NCBI GenBank assembly: GCA_945898105.1
Contig: CAMDHL010000073.1
Coordinates: 1 to 9,087 of the forward strand
DNA length: 9,087 nucleotides
Source: Comamonas sp. lk
GTDB taxonomy: Bacteria; Pseudomonadota; Gammaproteobacteria; Burkholderiales; Burkholderiaceae_C
Direction: 5' to 3'
A program made the position numbers and the translations under genes. Shown one piece after another: positions 6,642-9,087 of this stretch. The notes under the pieces are model-generated. The model had not been told where the DNA came from, made no database searches, and worked only from the letters and a program-made list of their open reading frames with translations. Numbering within the stretch: the first letter of the stretch is position 1; each line of letters opens with the position of its first letter.

Positions 6642-7002
6642 GAAAATTTTACTAGTCGAAGACTCAAAAACAGAAACATTGATTGTTTCCAAGATGCTCA
6701 TTGATGCAGGCTTCTCAGTAAAAACGGCATCTAGTGCAGAGCATGCCCTGATACAACTAAATGAGGATAAACCAGACTTGATTTTGATGGATGTCGTTAT
6801 GCCGGGGAAAAGCGGATTTCAGCTAACACGCATCCTTGCCCGTGACAGCGCACTCGGGATGATACCAATCATTTTGTGCAGCAGCAAAAATCAGGAAACT
6901 GATCGGATATGGGGACTCCGACAGGGTGCGCGTGAATACATAACGAAACCGGTGAATGCTACGCGTCTGGTGGATGCTATCCGAAGAATAGAGGTCCAAT
7001 AA
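6631..7002 (+). CDS. pilH: PilH, CheY-like response regulator of type IV pilus chemosensing
   Basis: PilH is the second receiver of the Pil-Chp pathway, thought to favour pilus retraction or act as a phosphate sink opposing PilG. The product has 123 residues from ATG 6631, with GGGGAGG (6618-6624) 6 bases upstream. An upstream in-frame TTG at 6604 would add 9 residues that run through the ribosome site and is rejected. Receiver residues: E10/D11, phospho-acceptor D54 (LILMDVVMPGKSGFQ), S84/S85 and K106 (YITKPVN). WGLRQGAREYITKPV is typical of PilH. It overlaps pilG by 11 bases and pilI by one base (TAATG). Confidence 0.93.
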   Translation: MSIKKILLVEDSKTETLIVSKMLIDAGFSVKTASSAEHALIQLNEDKPDLILMDVVMPGKSGFQLTRILARDSALGMIPIILCSSKNQETDRIWGLRQGAREYITKPVNATRLVDAIRRIEVQ

Positions 7003-7559
7003 TGAGCGACTCACAGGGACGAATGAGAGATTTCCAGGAGCGAATAACACAGCGCCTGGCGTTAGCGCAACAGGGGAGCCAAACTGCGAATTGGTTGGCC
7101 GCCTCAATTGCCGGAGAGCGTTATCTATTTCCGTTAGCACAAGCTGGTGAAATAGTTCCTGCGGCGACTATCTCAAAACTTCCATACACCAAGCAATGGT
7201 TTCTGGGGGTGATCAACTCACGTGGGCGAATCTATGGGGTTGTTGACCTAGCAGCCTATATGGGACAGACCAGTGTGACCAATGAAATCCAAAAAATCAG
7301 ACCAAATAGGCAACTCGATATCAGCTTTCTTGGCCTCAATACAGTTCTTGGCACCAACGTCGTACTGTGTGTGGAAAAAATCTATGGATTGAAGACCGTG
7401 GAAGACTTCGTCGACTCTACATTAGCCCCGTTAAATCAGCCAAATTGGTTGGGCTTTCTATACAAAGATCCGGACAGTATTCACTGGCAGGAAATAAACC
7501 TTCAGAGGCTCACACAAACTCAAACCTTTCTCAGTGTCGGTGTTCTAGTGGAAATATAA
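7002..7559 (+). CDS. pilI: PilI, CheW-like adaptor of the Pil-Chp system
   Basis: PilI links the chemoreceptor PilJ to the ChpA/PilL kinase in cytoplasmic face arrays near the cell pole. The 185-residue product is one CheW-like domain of about 150 residues after a short polar N-terminus: RYLFPLAQAGEIVPA (about 40-54) begins the first beta-barrel, and FLGVINSRGRIYGVVDL (67-83) is the conserved CheW segment with the structural Arg in NSRG. The ATG shares one base with the pilH stop and has GAGG (6991-6994) 7 bases upstream. No receiver or HTH is attached. Length fits PilI (about 180). The C-terminus SVGVLVEI ends two bases before pilJ. Confidence 0.92.
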   Translation: MSDSQGRMRDFQERITQRLALAQQGSQTANWLAASIAGERYLFPLAQAGEIVPAATISKLPYTKQWFLGVINSRGRIYGVVDLAAYMGQTSVTNEIQKIRPNRQLDISFLGLNTVLGTNVVLCVEKIYGLKTVEDFVDSTLAPLNQPNWLGFLYKDPDSIHWQEINLQRLTQTQTFLSVGVLVEI

Positions 7560-7561
7560 GC

Positions 7562-9087
7562 ATGTCAGTCAGTACCTACACCTCCAACTCTTCACTCAAA
7601 AGCTCAGAGCCTGAAAAAATTAATAAGCCAGACTTTCACGACTCTGTATTTCAAGATTCAATTCTGATCGAAGCAGCGGATCAAAAAACTTCGACTGAAT
7701 TTATAGGTGCCGCAACTGACTTACACAGACTCGCTCGTGCCAGCGAGTCATCCCTAAGCGAAAGACTACTCTTACCAGGCCTGGGCTCGATTTCTATTTC
7801 AACTGTCATTCGAGTTTTAAATACATTATTGGCGATATTTTTAGGAATAACTTTCGCCCTGACCTACATCTCGTTTCAATACTCCGAAACATTGATAAAA
7901 AGATTGCAAAACACCGGGAGTTTGCAGTTGGAAAGTCAGCGAATCGCGACCTTAGCCGGTAAGGCATTGGCGGGTACACAGGTCGCATTTGATGGACTGC
8001 AGGAAGCAGTCAAAAATCAGCGTACCGCGACCGATTTGCTCTCTGAAGACCCCTCCTTACCGATCTTATATTGGTTCCCCGAAACTGCCTCTTTGGATGG
8101 AATTGAAGAAATTGAAAAATTGGTGGAGAGATCAGAAAAAAATACAAACATCATTCAAAAAGATAGAAAAATGCTAAGTAGCGCAGCTATTGCTTTGAAT
8201 GAATTGAATGAACACTCCAATCGGGCGCTAGAAATCATCCAGGAAATATCTAACCTGAAACAGAGAAGAGTCGCTAACAATAATGATGTGCACGCCTTAG
8301 GTGAACTCGCACTGATAAATCAGCGGGTTGCCAAAGAAGTCAATGAGATGTGGAACTCCATCCGCATCTCGGAGTCAAAGGTTAACCAAATCCAACAAGA
8401 CTTTGTTTTCTTTGAAATGACCGTCAATGCCCTCGCAAAAGGAAACGAGACAATGCAGCTAGCAGGTGCCAAAGACTCATCAATGCGAGATCTATTAGAG
8501 TCACTGTTGTCGGAATCAAAAGCCCAAGGAGCGCTTAGCTCAAAAATAATAGAGGCTATGCCTAATCTCGTTCGAAGTCGTCAAGCTCAGCAGCAAATAA
8601 TTAAAGACGGCGAACTCTTAGCAGCAAAGATTAGCATACATAGTACCCGCCGCAACGGAAATTGGAAGATCTCTAATGACCCTCGCTCCGCACTAGCAAT
8701 TGCCGCAATATCTTTATTGGTCATAATTGCATCCCTAATTACGATACAGCTCAAGGGCGCCCGCCAAAGACGAGATCTTGCTTTAAATAGAGCGCAATCG
8801 GCTCAAGAAATTAGCAAGATCACGCAGCAATCAAATCAGGTTATTCAGGCGGCAATTTTGCGCCTTATGAATGAATTGCAAGCGGTGGCAGAGGGAGATT
8901 TAACGCGACAGGCAACTGTGACTGAGGATATTACCGGTGCAATTGCAGACTCAATCAACTACACGGTGGAAGAACTTAGAGTTTTGGTGCTCAGCGTGCA
9001 ATTGACCGCGGACCGCGTCGCGCGAACGACTGCCCAAGTGGGCGAATCGTCTAAGGCACAGTTAGCGACCTCCAATCAACAGCTTCG
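7562..9087 (+). CDS. pilJ: PilJ, type IV pilus methyl-accepting chemoreceptor, 5' part
   Basis: PilJ is the membrane chemoreceptor that feeds the ChpA/PilL kinase and is tied to surface or pilin sensing. The window gives 508 codons, with no stop before its end; the full protein is usually 680 to 760 residues, so the MCP signalling domain is cut off. Layout: polar cytoplasmic N-terminus (1-80), helix 1 (about 84-104), a mostly helical periplasmic region with PilJ-type repeats (105-375), helix 2 (about 376-397), HAMP (about 425-475) with the PilJ hallmark VAEGDLTRQATVTEDITGAI, and the start of the signalling helix. ATG 7562 is two bases after the pilI stop, with a weak GGAA site in the pilI end. 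The PilJ of Pseudomonas has a far shorter N-terminus. Confidence 0.92.
   Translation, partial: MSVSTYTSNSSLKSSEPEKINKPDFHDSVFQDSILIEAADQKTSTEFIGAATDLHRLARASESSLSERLLLPGLGSISISTVIRVLNTLLAIFLGITFALTYISFQYSETLIKRLQNTGSLQLESQRIATLAGKALAGTQVAFDGLQEAVKNQRTATDLLSEDPSLPILYWFPETASLDGIEEIEKLVERSEKNTNIIQKDRKMLSSAAIALNELNEHSNRALEIIQEISNLKQRRVANNNDVHALGELALINQRVAKEVNEMWNSIRISESKVNQIQQDFVFFEMTVNALAKGNETMQLAGAKDSSMRDLLESLLSESKAQGALSSKIIEAMPNLVRSRQAQQQIIKDGELLAAKISIHSTRRNGNWKISNDPRSALAIAAISLLVIIASLITIQLKGARQRRDLALNRAQSAQEISKITQQSNQVIQAAILRLMNELQAVAEGDLTRQATVTEDITGAIADSINYTVEELRVLVLSVQLTADRVARTTAQVGESSKAQLATSNQQL

Overview
The window looks like chromosomal DNA from a betaproteobacterium of the order Burkholderiales, most likely Comamonadaceae or a close relative. 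The basis is the gene order rsmB - DUF4390 - ntrY-like kinase - short ntrX-like regulator, the HemE sequence type, and a PilJ with a long cytoplasmic N-terminus. This placement is from memory of the families; no database search was possible.

Region 1 (1-4424, + strand) is a compact, probably co-transcribed block. It holds the 3' end of the 16S rRNA m5C methyltransferase gene rsmB, a secreted DUF4390 protein whose start lies inside rsmB, a four-helix membrane histidine kinase of the NtrY type coupled by a 4-base overlap, and after 44 bases its likely partner response regulator. The regulator has a receiver and a Fis-type helix-turn-helix but no sigma-54 AAA+ domain. Region 2 (4449-5612, - strand) is hemE (uroporphyrinogen decarboxylase), convergent with region 1, with a terminator-like hairpin that includes its own stop codon.

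Region 3 (5613-6233) is a 621-base gap without a convincing intact gene. It holds a perfect 13-bp hairpin, a short protein-like reading frame without a start on the minus strand just upstream of that hairpin (probably the tail of a lost gene), a 47-codon ORF with a good ribosome binding site, and an AT-rich dyad that overlaps a good sigma-70-like promoter.

Region 4 (6234-9087, + strand) starts the Pil-Chp chemosensory cluster that controls type IV pili: pilG and pilH (single-domain CheY-like regulators), pilI (CheW-like adaptor) and pilJ (chemoreceptor, cut by the window end). The genes overlap or nearly touch, so they form one operon. By eye this block is AT-richer and uses more ATA, AGA and CTA codons than regions 1 and 2. 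The histidine kinase (chpA/pilL type) expected in this pathway is not in the window and probably lies downstream.

Overall these are known systems. The parts most worth a second look are the gene-poor gap before pilG, the AAA-less NtrX-type regulator, and the composition change at about 6060.
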